From Thalassospira mesophila (lineage in GTDB: Bacteria; Pseudomonadota; Alphaproteobacteria; Rhodospirillales; Thalassospiraceae), in assembly GCF_002115755.1 (NCBI RefSeq), contig NZ_JFKA01000002.1, positions 496,001 to 560,000 on the forward strand: 64,000 bases of DNA. The letters run 5' to 3'. This document shows positions 34,893 through 43,687 of the stretch, one piece after another (the stretch's first letter is position 1; the number at the start of each line of letters is the position of its first letter). Under the pieces are notes generated by a model. It was not told the DNA's origin and searched no databases. It was given only the letters and a program-made list of their open reading frames with translations. The translations under genes were made by a program, and so were the position numbers.

Positions 34893-36037
34893 TACATCAC
34901 CTCGATTTCGGCCTGAAGGGCACCCGATGCCTTGATGGCCTGCAAAATTGTGATCATGTCACGCGGTCCAACGCCCAGGCTGTTCAAGCCATTGACCAGT
35001 TCCTGAAGGCTGACGCCGGTATCAAGCAGGCCCAGCTGTTTATCCGATCCGTCGTCAACCTGAACATTGGTTCGCGGAACGGTGGTGGTGGTGCCACCTT
35101 GCGAGAACGGCGAGGGCTGCGATACTTGCGGTGTTTCGGTAACCCGGATGGTCAGGTTGCCCTGGGCAATGGCCACACGGCTGATGCGGACATTTTCGCC
35201 CATGACAATGGTCCCGGTCGACTCGTCAATCACCACCCTGGCGATCTGGTCAGGCTCAACGCGCAGCTGTTCAATATCGGTTAACAGCGACACCACATTC
35301 TTGTTGTAGCGGTCCGGGACGGTCAGGCGCACTGTGCCAGGGTCGCTGGGGCGGGCGGCAACTTCGCCAAGATAGGCATTAATGGCATTGGAAATGCGCC
35401 GGGCGGTGGTGAAATCGGGGTTGCGCAGCACAACCGACATCGATTTCATAGCATTCAAATTAAAATCTATTTCGCGTTCAACAATGGCACCATTGGCAAT
35501 GCGCGCGGCGGTTGGAACGCCCTTGACCACGGTCTGGGCGTTGCCCGATGCGCTAAAACCACCAACGGCAACCGGCCCTTGGGCGACAGCATAAACTTCG
35601 CCGTCTGCACCCACCAGCGGGGTGACCAGCAAGGTGCCGCCCTGCAAGCTTTCCGATGTGCCAATCGCGCTGACGCTGACGTCAATTTTCGAGCCTTGCC
35701 GGGAAAAAGGCGGCAGGGTGCTGGTGACCATGACCGCGGCAATATTGTCCGACTTGATGTTTTCGATCTGGTCGCGAACATTGATGCCCAGCCGTTCAAG
35801 CATGGCGACCATGCTTTGGCGGGTAAAGTCCGCGTCTTTCATGTCGTCGCCCGTGCCGTTCAAACCAACGATCAAACCATAGCCCACCAGCATGTTGTCA
35901 CGGACACCTTCAAAATCGGCGATGTCCTTGATGCGAGACTGGGCATGGGCTGCTGATATGGGAGCCAGGGCGAAAATGCCCAGTGCCGCGAGGATAATCG
36001 CTGCCTGAAATGCATATTTGCCAAGACGCTTGATCAT
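34892..36037 (-). CDS. flgI: P-ring protein FlgI
   Basis: About 381 residues with a signal peptide (helix to about residue 26, ending AHAQ). Mature motifs are SRIKDIADFEGVRDNMLVGY and GLIVGLNGTGDDM, followed by conserved blocks to the C terminus. The P ring forms in the periplasm around the rod. I chose ATG 36037, with GGA nine bases upstream; ATG 36046 is too close to that site. The sigma-54-like promoter lies 87 bases upstream. Confidence 0.94.
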   Translation of the reverse strand: MIKRLGKYAFQAAIILAALGIFALAPISAAHAQSRIKDIADFEGVRDNMLVGYGLIVGLNGTGDDMKDADFTRQSMVAMLERLGINVRDQIENIKSDNIAAVMVTSTLPPFSRQGSKIDVSVSAIGTSESLQGGTLLVTPLVGADGEVYAVAQGPVAVGGFSASGNAQTVVKGVPTAARIANGAIVEREIDFNLNAMKSMSVVLRNPDFTTARRISNAINAYLGEVAARPSDPGTVRLTVPDRYNKNVVSLLTDIEQLRVEPDQIARVVIDESTGTIVMGENVRISRVAIAQGNLTIRVTETPQVSQPSPFSQGGTTTTVPRTNVQVDDGSDKQLGLLDTGVSLQELVNGLNSLGVGPRDMITILQAIKASGALQAEIEVM

Positions 36038-36123
36038 ATTGGTCATTCCACTGTGTCGTGGGCGAAAACTTCCGCCGGTTAACGGGGATGGCATCATGGT
36101 CGGATGCCCTCGCCATAAGCAAA

Positions 36124-36139
36124 GCGAAAATCGTGCCAA
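36124..36139 (-). promoter_or_regulatory. Sigma-54-type promoter for flgI-flgJ-flgN-flgK-flgL
   Basis: On the minus strand TTGGCACGATTTTCGC has a perfect -24 box (TTGGCACG) and GC ten bases after GG. The -12 side is TTCGCT rather than TTGCT. It lies in the divergent region between flgI and fliX. Confidence 0.85.
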
Positions 36140-36384
36140 GCGAGTGTTTGCAAGGTTCGCGGCAGGGCGGTTTTAATGCAATTCCCGTAAACTCAATTGG
36201 CTGGAGAGTGTTTTTGTCATATCGGCGAGGTTGCGGGGCCAACCCGGCATTTTTTTCCGGTTGCCCAAACGCCTGCTTTGGGGAAGACTCGACAAAGGAA
36301 CGGTTTGCCTCCAGATATATGGTACACGCAAACGCGCATTCTTTTCCGATGAACAGTTATCTTGGTACAGGGCAGTAGACGAAC
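36140..36384. other. Divergent flgI / fliX upstream region
   Basis: The non-coding stretch between the flgI promoter and fliX carries no convincing open frame. No GG-N10-GC site faces fliX, so fliX may have another promoter class. The fliX ATG has only a weak ribosome site. Confidence 0.5.
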
Positions 36385-36831
36385 ATGAAGGTTAGCGGAT
36401 CAAAAGGCACCACATCAGGTGCATCGACACGCAAGGCTTCGGGCACTGGTGGAAATGACCAGGGGTTTGCCAATGCCATGCGATCAAACGGGCCCGGTCC
36501 CGAACGCGCGGCTGCGAGCGAGGGCATGCATGCGCCATCATCGGTAAGCGCGCTGGGGGCTTTGCTGGCACTGCAACAAAGTGGCGATGCGCTGGATTCT
36601 CCGCGTCGCCGGTCTGTTTTGCGGGCAAAGACCTTGCTGGATCAACTTGACCGTGTCCGGCAGGCTTTGCTGGGCGGCGGGCTTCCGGCATCGCAACTGG
36701 CGCAACTTGTTGATGTTATTGGAAAAGAGCGCGAAGATGTCGATGATCCGGCGTTAAGTGCGGTCCTTGATGAAATAGAGTTGCGCGCAAGGGTTGAATT
36801 GGCAAAGCTGGATGTTGCCGGTTTGCGTTAG
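36385..36831 (+). CDS. fliX: FliX, assembly checkpoint regulator of FlbD
   Basis: A 148-residue protein. The N-terminal 50 residues are low-complexity. The helical C-terminal domain (ALGALLALQQ, RSVLRAKTLLDQLDRVRQAL, LDEIELRARVELAKLD) matches FliX. In Caulobacter FliX binds FlbD and lets sigma-54 flagellar promoters fire only when early basal-body assembly is done. Its divergent place next to flgI is also as in Caulobacter. Confidence 0.9.
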   Translation: MKVSGSKGTTSGASTRKASGTGGNDQGFANAMRSNGPGPERAAASEGMHAPSSVSALGALLALQQSGDALDSPRRRSVLRAKTLLDQLDRVRQALLGGGLPASQLAQLVDVIGKEREDVDDPALSAVLDEIELRARVELAKLDVAGLR

Positions 36832-36979
36832 TTTGGTTTTGTCGGGGCAGGTATTTGAAATCGCAGTATTTTTTCGGGTTTTCCCGATAGATTTGGCGAA
36901 ATTGTTCAATCAGCTTGCGCCCATAGGCTGCTGCCTCTATATTCCCGCGCGATCGGTGAGTCCTGTATAGAGGGCATAC

Positions 36980-37396
36980 ATGACTATCACATTAGCACCT
37001 GACTATCGTCCCGCCGAGGACGAAGAGTTCATGAATCCGCGTCAGCGGGAATATTTCCGCCAGAAGCTTTTAGCCTGGCGGCTCGAACTTTTGCACGAAT
37101 CATCAGAAACACTGGCAAATCTTCAGGACGGAGGATTGCAAGAACCCGATCTTACCGACCGTGCTTCAGCGGAGACCGAGCGTTCACTTGAGCTGCGGAC
37201 GCGAGACCGTGCGCGCAAGCTGATTTCCAAGATTGACGCTGCTTTGCGCCGCATTGAAGACGGATCCTACGGTTACTGCGAAGAAACTGACGAACCGATC
37301 AGCCTTAAGCGACTTGAAGCCCGTCCGATTGCGACCCTGAGCATTGAAGCCCAGGAACGTCATGAACGGATGGAGCGAACCCGCCGCGACGATTAA
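36980..37396 (+). CDS. dksA: DksA-type RNA polymerase secondary-channel regulator
   Basis: A 138-residue DksA. The coiled-coil tip motif DLTDRAS has its aspartates at 57 and 60. The zinc-finger region keeps only C100 (YGYCEETDEPISLKRLEARP); the other three positions are T, S and A. This cysteine-poor form is common in alphaproteobacteria and is thought to fold without zinc. It follows fliX by 148 bases. A flagellar role is possible, but location is the only hint. Confidence 0.93.
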   Translation: MTITLAPDYRPAEDEEFMNPRQREYFRQKLLAWRLELLHESSETLANLQDGGLQEPDLTDRASAETERSLELRTRDRARKLISKIDAALRRIEDGSYGYCEETDEPISLKRLEARPIATLSIEAQERHERMERTRRDD

Positions 37397-37501
37397 TCGC
37401 AGCGGTAAAAAAATACGGTAACAAGACGGGAATTCTTAATGAAACCCGCAGCCGAAAAATTCGTTTCTTGTGGGAGAAACGCGAATACGCGATACCCGAA
37501 C

Positions 37502-37538
37502 AGGGATCGGCTCAGACTGGGCCGGTCCCTTTCTTTTG
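37502..37538 (+). terminator. Terminator after dksA
   Basis: A 12-base stem (AGGGATCGGCTC / GGGCCGGTCCCT, two G-U pairs) with a five-base loop, followed by TTTCTTTT. It lies about 105 bases past the dksA stop. Confidence 0.85.
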
Positions 37539-37567
37539 TCTGCACGGGCCAACGGTGCGGATGCCGG

Positions 37568-37604
37568 TAAAAGAAAACCGGCCGGCATTTTCATGCCGAC
37601 CGGT
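37568..37604 (-). terminator. Terminator after flgH
   Basis: Read on the minus strand, ACCGGTCGGCAT pairs with ATGCCGGCCGGT around GAAA and is followed by TTTTCTTTT. It ends the flgF-flgG-flgA-flgH operon. A 16-base perfect palindrome (CGGGCAATATTGCCCG, 37613-37628) lies between it and flgH. Confidence 0.88.
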
Positions 37605-37669
37605 CATCGGGGCGGGCAATATTGCCCGACTGCGGAACCCCGAAGAGAACAAAACCCTGCGCATAAAAA

Positions 37670-38464
37670 CTAGAACGGAAGCAGGATATCCATGATTTCG
37701 CTGCCATAGCGCGGCTGCTGAACATCGGAAATGGTGCCACGTCCGCCGTAGGAAATTCGGGCCTCGGCAATTTTGTCATAGGAAACGGTATTGGCCGACG
37801 TAATGTCGGCCGCCCGGATCACACCGGCCACCTGAACTTCGCGTACTTCGGCATTCACCCGGATCTCCTGGCGGCCATGAATGACATAATTGCCATTGGG
37901 CAATACCTGCACAATGATGGCCGCGACCTTCAGGTCGATGGTTTCGTTACGATCCAGCGTGCCGCCGCCTGAATTGGACGAATTGCTGTCGATGTTAAAC
38001 AGGTTCGAGGGGTCAATACTTTCGGGCAGCACCTTGGTAAACTGGCTTTCCAGCCCCAGCAGCGAGGGCACCCCCATATCTTCGGAATTGCGCCGGGTGC
38101 GAGCGGTGGTGTTGGCCAGTTCCGCCTTGTCATCAATGGCGATGCTCACCGTCAGAATGTCACCCACCTGGCTGGCGCGCTGGTCCTTGAAAAACGACCG
38201 TGCGCCGGTACGCCACAATGAGTTGGGGTTGCTTTCGGCGACCTGCGGGGCAGGCATAGGCATGCTGACCGGGCGATAGCCGGGGCTTTGGGTCGGGTTG
38301 TTAATGCCCGAAAGCTTGGGGGCTTCGCCAACTTCTGACAGGCGTCGCAAGGTGTTGCACCCGGACAAAAGTGCCGTCGCACATATCAATGACAGGGCCA
38401 CGGCCATTTTGGGCGTGTGAAACCGGCCCATTCGGGCGGTTTTCGGGGTTTTGGGTTTGGTCAT
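37670..38464 (-). CDS. flgH: L-ring lipoprotein FlgH
   Basis: A 264-residue outer-membrane lipoprotein with lipobox LLSGC near residue 36. Family segments are SLWRTGARSFFKDQRASQVGD, LTVSIAIDDKAELAN, the NYVIHGRQEIRVNAEVREV strand and the C-terminal YGGRGTISDVQQPRYGSEIMD (in parts). ATG 38464 has AGGAGG five bases upstream, while the longer frame has none. FlgH makes the outer bushing of the rod. Confidence 0.94.
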   Translation of the reverse strand: MTKPKTPKTARMGRFHTPKMAVALSLICATALLSGCNTLRRLSEVGEAPKLSGINNPTQSPGYRPVSMPMPAPQVAESNPNSLWRTGARSFFKDQRASQVGDILTVSIAIDDKAELANTTARTRRNSEDMGVPSLLGLESQFTKVLPESIDPSNLFNIDSNSSNSGGGTLDRNETIDLKVAAIIVQVLPNGNYVIHGRQEIRVNAEVREVQVAGVIRAADITSANTVSYDKIAEARISYGGRGTISDVQQPRYGSEIMDILLPF

Positions 38465-38749
38465 AGGGTCCTCCTGGGTTCCGCACGGTATAACTAGCAA
38501 CCCGCGTGCCAGTTCCATAAGCCAGACAAGGCAAAGCTTGCCGGGCAAAGTTGCAGGGGGGGGCAGGGAGGAGAATGGACGAGAGGGGAGACGAAGGGGG
38601 CGGTAAAGAAAGGAGAGAGCGGCAAACCGGACTTTGTCAGAGCCATGGAATTACCGATCCCGATCTGCGTTTGCCCGTTCGCGTGCCGGTACGCCGGAAA
38701 ATTTGCGTGCCTGTGACGGGCGCGCGGGTGGGAAGGTGGCGAGGGTGTT

Positions 38750-39706
38750 TTACTGGCTCATGGAGGGCAAGGCGCGCACTTCGTTTTCGGCGGTTACTTC
38801 GACCTGAATGGTTTTGTTGCTTTGCAAGTTCACCACCCGGATCACATCACCGACCGAGCCGTTTTCAAGCGATTTGCCCCGTGCGGTGAGCGACATATTC
38901 GGTGTTTCAAGCCGAATGTTTACGATCGCCCCGCGTTTGACCAAAATCGGGGCCGTGAAATCGCGGTTCAGCAAGGGTTCACCGGGGCCGACATTGCGGC
39001 GCACTTCCTTGCCAATCACATCCGAAGGGTTGCGCAAAACATTGGCCTGCAGGCGGTCGCTGCGAACCTCCTGCAATTCGACCTGATCGGGGCGCACAAT
39101 ATCGCCACGCCGCACCGGGTCAACCAGTACCGGCACTTGTTCTAGCGGAAAATACCGCCCACTCATACGATAGGTGCGTTGCTGGGCAGAGCCCCGCCCG
39201 GTCGTAACATCGGCAATGAAGCGCCCGGTACGGCGGTTGATGTTAATGCCGGTGACTTCTATTTGCGCGGGGGCATCGACGGGCAATTCAATACGAAAGG
39301 TGTCGCCGCCCATATCCACGGAAAATGGCGGCGCGATGCCGTTTTCCTGTAGCGCGCCATGAATGACATCGGAAATTTCGTCCATGCCAATGCTTTGGCT
39401 GTCGCGGGTGATGATGATCTGGTCGGCCGTGGTGCGGGGGCGCCACGCGACCTTGTAGCGCTGGGCAATTCCTGCCAGCCAGCGATAATCAAGCACGGCC
39501 TGCTGGCCCGGTTGTGGGGCATGGGCCACGGCAACCGTTTCCTGGTCGATCGGCAAGCCGCTGAAAATATCGCCCAGTGTCACATAGGCCCCTTCGATAT
39601 GGGCCTGCGGGCGCAAAAGAATATCCATATCCTGCGCCCGGGACGGGGCAGGAAAGACAAAAAACAGGGCCAACGTAATGGCAACGATGATGTTTCGAAT
39701 GATCAT
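38750..39706 (-). CDS. flgA: P-ring assembly chaperone FlgA
   Basis: A 318-residue periplasmic protein with a signal peptide (ending SRAQ). The C-terminal SAF domain contains VRRGDIVRPDQVELQEV, IGKEVRRNVGPGEPLLNRD and LVKRGAIVNIRLETPNMSLTARGKSLENGSVGDVIRV (in parts), which is diagnostic. FlgA helps FlgI polymerise. It lies between flgG and flgH; the 285-base gap before flgH holds no gene I can support. Confidence 0.93.
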   Translation of the reverse strand: MIIRNIIVAITLALFFVFPAPSRAQDMDILLRPQAHIEGAYVTLGDIFSGLPIDQETVAVAHAPQPGQQAVLDYRWLAGIAQRYKVAWRPRTTADQIIITRDSQSIGMDEISDVIHGALQENGIAPPFSVDMGGDTFRIELPVDAPAQIEVTGININRRTGRFIADVTTGRGSAQQRTYRMSGRYFPLEQVPVLVDPVRRGDIVRPDQVELQEVRSDRLQANVLRNPSDVIGKEVRRNVGPGEPLLNRDFTAPILVKRGAIVNIRLETPNMSLTARGKSLENGSVGDVIRVVNLQSNKTIQVEVTAENEVRALPSMSQ

Positions 39707-39833
39707 GGCCGGAATGTTAGCACCAAAAAATGGACAGCAGGTAAAATTGAACCTTATCCTGCCACGCCTGAACCGGAATGAACAGGCGTGTCTCGGGCAG
39801 AGGATGGGGTCACCCTCTGTTATGCCCGTGTCC

Positions 39834-40619
39834 TTAACGCAGATTGCTGATCGCGCTCATCATTTCATCTGTGGTGGAAATGGATTTAGAATTCATTTCA
39901 TAGGCCCGCTGGGCCTTGATCAGGTTGGTGATTTCCTGAACCACGTTGACGTTGGAAGATTCAAGATATCCCTGCAACAAGGTCCCAAACCCGACCGAGC
40001 CCGCCGTGCCGGTATTGGGCGTGCCCGAGCCATCGGTTTCAAGAAACAGGTTGTCGCCAAGTGCGCTCATACCTGCCGGGTTGATGAAGGTTGCCAACTG
40101 AATCTGACCCAGATTCTGCGGCGCGACCTGGCCATCAATTTCGGCGTAAACTTCGCCCGATCCGTTAATGGTAACCGATGTGGCATTGTTAGGAACCGTG
40201 ATGCCCGGCTGGATCGCATAACCATCCTTGGTCACGATCTGGCCGTTGCCATCAAGTTTGAACGTGCCATCACGGGTATAGGCGGTTTCGCCGCTGGGCA
40301 AATCAACCTGAAAATACCCGCGTCCCTGCAAGGCAACATCAAGTTCGTTTTCGGTCATGGTTACGCTGCCCTGCCCGGTATAACGGCCAATGGCGGCAGT
40401 TTTTACCCCCAAGCCCACCTGCACACCGACCGGCACAATCGTGCCGGTATCAGATGACGGCGAACCGGCACGGCGCAAATCCTGATACAACAGATCCTGA
40501 AATTCGGCGCGCTGGCGTTTATAGCCGGTGGTGGTCATGTTGGCGATGTTGTTCGATGTCACATCCACGTTGGTGGATTGTGCCATCATGCCAAGGGCTC
40601 CAATATCGAGTGACCGCAT
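39834..40619 (-). CDS. flgG: Distal rod protein FlgG
   Basis: A 261-residue rod protein with N-terminal MRSLDIGALGMMAQSTNVDV, FQDLLYQDLRRAG, the core GRGYFQVDLPSGETAYTRDG, and the C-terminal SNVNVVQEITNLIKAQRAYE motif. ATG 40619 has AGGAG six bases upstream; the ORF is open 13 codons further without a ribosome site. Confidence 0.97.
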   Translation of the reverse strand: MRSLDIGALGMMAQSTNVDVTSNNIANMTTTGYKRQRAEFQDLLYQDLRRAGSPSSDTGTIVPVGVQVGLGVKTAAIGRYTGQGSVTMTENELDVALQGRGYFQVDLPSGETAYTRDGTFKLDGNGQIVTKDGYAIQPGITVPNNATSVTINGSGEVYAEIDGQVAPQNLGQIQLATFINPAGMSALGDNLFLETDGSGTPNTGTAGSVGFGTLLQGYLESSNVNVVQEITNLIKAQRAYEMNSKSISTTDEMMSAISNLR

Positions 40620-40697
40620 TTTTGTCTCCTCATCCTGCGCTTTATGCGCTGTCTTCATGGTTCCACACCGGGGTGCGGAACAAACTGTTCATATCAA

Positions 40698-41438
40698 TCA
40701 GGCGCGGACATCGCCCAGCTTGCTGATCATGTCGCGCTGGCGCTGGTTTTCATTTTCGACGGTCTTGGTCACGGCCTGATAGGTCCGTAATACGTCGATC
40801 ATGTCGACCATCGCCTTGATCGGATTAACGTTGGATTTTTCAAGGGAACCCTGAACAACACCGGGGCTTTCAACCGCCTGGGGTTGCTGGTCGGTATTAT
40901 AAAGCGACGAGCCCTCGGGTTTGAGTAGCTGGATATTGTCAAAGGTGGAAACCGCAAGGCGCCCGACCTGACCAACATCGGTTGAAACCGTGCCGTCCCC
41001 GGCAATGGTCACGCGGGTGTCAGCCTGGCCAAAAAACAGCGGCTGTCCGGCATCGGTTAACACCGGATAGCCTTCCGATGTAATGAGCTGGCCACCAGGG
41101 TCGAGCGAAAAATTGCCGTTTCGGCTGTAACGGGTGCCATTGGGGGTATCGACCGAAAAATACATGTCGGGTTTGGTCAGCGCCACGTCAAAATCGCGTT
41201 CAGTGGTTTCGATATTGCCCACCGTCGTATCACGATACTGGCCGATATCCTGCACCAGTGCGATTTTGCGTTCGCCGCGAAACGGCGCATCCTTGTTCGC
41301 CGCCATCCAGTCGGTGAACATCATGTTTTGCTGTTTGTACCCGTTGGTATCCATGTTGGCCAGGTTCTGCGTAATGTTGTTCATCTTGCTACGCAAAACC
41401 ATCTGGCGCGACAGGGCGATATAGGATGTATTTTCCAT
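40698..41438 (-). CDS. flgF: Proximal rod protein FlgF
   Basis: A 246-residue rod protein starting MENTSYIALSRQMVLRSKMN, with the shared rod core (YSRNGNFSLDPGGQLITSEG) and the C-terminal KSNVNPIKAMVDMIDVLRTY. It leads the flgF-flgG-flgA-flgH operon, 48 bases after a sigma-54-like site. Confidence 0.95.
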   Translation of the reverse strand: MENTSYIALSRQMVLRSKMNNITQNLANMDTNGYKQQNMMFTDWMAANKDAPFRGERKIALVQDIGQYRDTTVGNIETTERDFDVALTKPDMYFSVDTPNGTRYSRNGNFSLDPGGQLITSEGYPVLTDAGQPLFFGQADTRVTIAGDGTVSTDVGQVGRLAVSTFDNIQLLKPEGSSLYNTDQQPQAVESPGVVQGSLEKSNVNPIKAMVDMIDVLRTYQAVTKTVENENQRQRDMISKLGDVRA

Positions 41439-41485
41439 TATGGGTCATATCCCGCTTGCAGGCAAAATTGGTTGCAAGCTTTAAT

Positions 41486-41501
41486 GCGAATGGCATGCCA
41501 G
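41486..41501 (-). promoter_or_regulatory. Sigma-54-type promoter for flgF-flgG-flgA-flgH
   Basis: On the minus strand TCTGGCATGCCATTCGC has TGGCATG at -24 and GC ten bases after GG. The -12 flank (TTCGCA) is one insertion away from the ideal TTGCA, as at the flgI promoter. It ends 48 bases before the flgF ATG. Confidence 0.75.
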
Positions 41502-41660
41502 ATTTAAAATATAATTTAAAAACAATGGATTATAGGTGTGCGGTAAAACTTGCCCTGCACCAAATCGGCAGGATGCGGCAAGAACAGCCCTCCTTTTTGT
41601 CCTTGCCATAATGGGAAAACACGGGCGGCGACCGTTTTTGTCGCTGTATCGCCCTTTGTT

Positions 41661-41676
41661 TTGGCAATGTTCTTGC
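41661..41676 (+). promoter_or_regulatory. Sigma-54-type promoter facing fliL-fliM
   Basis: TTGGCAATGTTCTTGC has GG and GC exactly ten bases apart with TTGGCA and CTTGC boxes. It lies 304 bases before the fliL ATG, which implies a long leader. Confidence 0.7.
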
Positions 41677-41737
41677 GTTATCGGGCGGGGAGGCTGGCAA
41701 TTTCGGGCCGCGCGCCCCAAATTATAACAAGATGACG

Positions 41738-41776
41738 CAGGCACCACAGGCAATACAGGCACCACAGGCAATACAG
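41738..41776 (+). repeat. Tandem 18-base repeat
   Basis: CAGGCACCACAGGCAATA occurs twice in direct succession (41738-41755, 41756-41773) with a partial third copy. It lies between the sigma-54-like site and fliL. Function unknown; replication slippage is the simplest origin. Confidence 0.85.
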
Positions 41777-41979
41777 TTCACTATCGTTACGATAGATGCC
41801 GGGGCGTGGATGGTGTGATTGCCGCAGTGTTAAGACGGGGCTTTTGTTGTCGATTGGCCGCAGGCTTGATAGTGTCGGCAACGGAATATTAACGTGGCCG
41901 GTTTAAGGCTGTCAAAATGGTGTGCTGTGCGGGTGCGCATACCAGTGTAAGGTGACGATATGCGGGGCAGGACGGCATA

Positions 41980-42516
41980 ATGGGCGAAGATCTCGACGAA
42001 ATTGAAGGCGAAGGTAATGGCAAAGGCGGCAGCAAAAAGCTGCTGATTGTTATTGTTCTGATAATTTTGTTGCTGGTTGGTGGTGCGGCTGCGGCCTATT
42101 TTACCGGGTTGATGCAGCCGGTGATCGACATGGTTCTGGGGGGCAGCAGCCAGACCACCGAGGAAGCAGCCCCTGAAAACGCGATTGAACAGGCGCCGGG
42201 CGTGCCAGACAATGTCGGTTTTGTTGATTTGCCTGAAATTCTGGTAAATTTGAATACCGGCACCAGCAAGCCCAGCTATTTGAAAATACGGGTCAGTCTG
42301 GAAGTTGCCGATCAGTTAAAGGTGCCCGAGGTCGAGCAGATGATGCCGCGCATTGTTGATAATTTTCAGGTCTATCTTCGCGAATTGCGCCCGGAAGATC
42401 TTGCCGGGTCCGAGGGGATGTTCCGCCTGCGCGAAGAATTGCTGATCCGGGTAAGTGCGGCGGCAAAGCCCGCCAAAATTAACGACGTTTTGTTCAAGGA
42501 AATGCTGGTACAATAA
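41980..42516 (+). CDS. fliL: Basal-body protein FliL
   Basis: A 178-residue single-pass membrane protein. A charged, glycine-rich start precedes a helix at about residues 22-43. The periplasmic domain (FVDLPEILVNLNTGTSKPSYLKIRVSLEV, in part; ADQLKVPEVEQMMPRIVDNF) is the stomatin-like FliL fold that surrounds stators. AGGA lies seven bases upstream. It is first in the operon with fliM. Confidence 0.93.
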   Translation: MGEDLDEIEGEGNGKGGSKKLLIVIVLIILLLVGGAAAAYFTGLMQPVIDMVLGGSSQTTEEAAPENAIEQAPGVPDNVGFVDLPEILVNLNTGTSKPSYLKIRVSLEVADQLKVPEVEQMMPRIVDNFQVYLRELRPEDLAGSEGMFRLREELLIRVSAAAKPAKINDVLFKEMLVQ

Positions 42517-42559
42517 TGTATCGCGCATGACCGCAGATTTAAGCCTGGGATAAACGCCG

Positions 42560-43687
42560 ATGGCCGAAGAAGACGATGATGATGCACTGGCCGCCGAATG
42601 GGAAGCCATGGCCGGGGGCGGAGACGACGACGGTGACGGCGGCGATGATATGGCCGCCGAATGGGAATCCATGCTTGGCGAGGATGGCGGCGAGGACGAA
42701 GAACTTGTCGGCCCCGGATCTGCGCGGGTTCTGAACCAGGACGAAATCGACAGTCTGCTGGGCTTTGACGATGGCAGCGGCTCGGGCGACCAGTCGGGTA
42801 TTCAGGCGATTATCAACTCGTCGATGGTGGCCTATGAACGGTTGCCGATGCTTGAGGTGGTGTTTGACCGCCTTGTGCGCATGATGTCGACCTCGTTGCG
42901 TAACTTTACCTCGGACAATGTCGAAGTCTCGCTCGATAACATTTTGTCATTGCGGTTTGGCGATTATCTGAACTCCATTCCCTTGCCCGCCATGCTGGGT
43001 GTTTTCAAGGCCGAGGAATGGGACAATTATGGTCTGTTGACGGTTGATTCAGCCCTGATTTATTCGATTGTGGACGTGCTTTTGGGCGGGCGGCGCGGTA
43101 CCGCCGCTATGCGGATTGAAGGCCGACCCTATACCACGATTGAACGCAATCTGGTTGAACGCATGATCCATGTGGTTCTGGGCGATCTTTCCGCCGCGTT
43201 TGACCCGCTAAGCCCGGTTAATTTCCGGTTTGAACGCCTTGAAACCAACCCGCGTTTTGCCACCATTGCCCGCCATGCCAATGCCGCCATTGTGGCCAAG
43301 TTGCGCATTGATATGGAAGATCGCGGCGGTCGGCTTGAATTGCTGATCCCTTATGCAACACTGGAGCCGGTACGTGAATTGCTGCTTCAGATGTTCATGG
43401 GCGAAAAGTTCGGCCGTGACTCGATCTGGGAAAACCATCTGGCCAATGAGCTTTGGCAAACACATGTGAACCTGCTGGCCGTCCTTGATGAACAGGTGAT
43501 GGCCCTTGGGGACGTGATCAATCTGGAAGTGGGGAACCGGATGTTGCTTAATACCGGGCCGACATCGCCGGTCGAAGTGCGGTGCGGGGATGTTGCCCTG
43601 TTTCGCGGCCTGATGGGGCGAAAAGGGGATCGGATCGCCATTCAGGTGCGCGAACGTGCGCGCAAGAACAAGGAGGAAACCGGCTGA
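42560..43687 (+). CDS. fliM: Flagellar switch protein FliM with extended acidic N terminus
   Basis: A 375-residue C-ring protein. The CheY-binding peptide LNQDEIDSLLG lies at residues 58-68 instead of at the very start. It is preceded by an acidic stretch holding two copies of a motif, AAEWEAM (11-17) and AAEWESM (32-38). The middle (CheC-like) and C-terminal SpoA domains are canonical. Its stop overlaps the next start (TGATG). Confidence 0.95.
   Translation: MAEEDDDDALAAEWEAMAGGGDDDGDGGDDMAAEWESMLGEDGGEDEELVGPGSARVLNQDEIDSLLGFDDGSGSGDQSGIQAIINSSMVAYERLPMLEVVFDRLVRMMSTSLRNFTSDNVEVSLDNILSLRFGDYLNSIPLPAMLGVFKAEEWDNYGLLTVDSALIYSIVDVLLGGRRGTAAMRIEGRPYTTIERNLVERMIHVVLGDLSAAFDPLSPVNFRFERLETNPRFATIARHANAAIVAKLRIDMEDRGGRLELLIPYATLEPVRELLLQMFMGEKFGRDSIWENHLANELWQTHVNLLAVLDEQVMALGDVINLEVGNRMLLNTGPTSPVEVRCGDVALFRGLMGRKGDRIAIQVRERARKNKEETG

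Larger units (their letters stand above)
41502..41979. other. Divergent flgF / fliL intergenic region
   Basis: No convincing gene. It holds an AT-rich stretch (41502-41535), the fliL-facing sigma-54-like site (41661-41676) and an 18-base tandem repeat (41738-41776). The rest shows no open frame with a ribosome site. Confidence 0.6.

Noticed and set aside
36980-37396. DksA as a damaged zinc-finger gene
   Set aside because: Loss of three cysteines is usual in alphaproteobacterial DksA, so this is not decay.
37613-37628. Sixteen-base palindrome as a regulator operator
   Set aside because: It lies between the flgH stop and its terminator, not in a promoter region; an mRNA-end structure is simpler.
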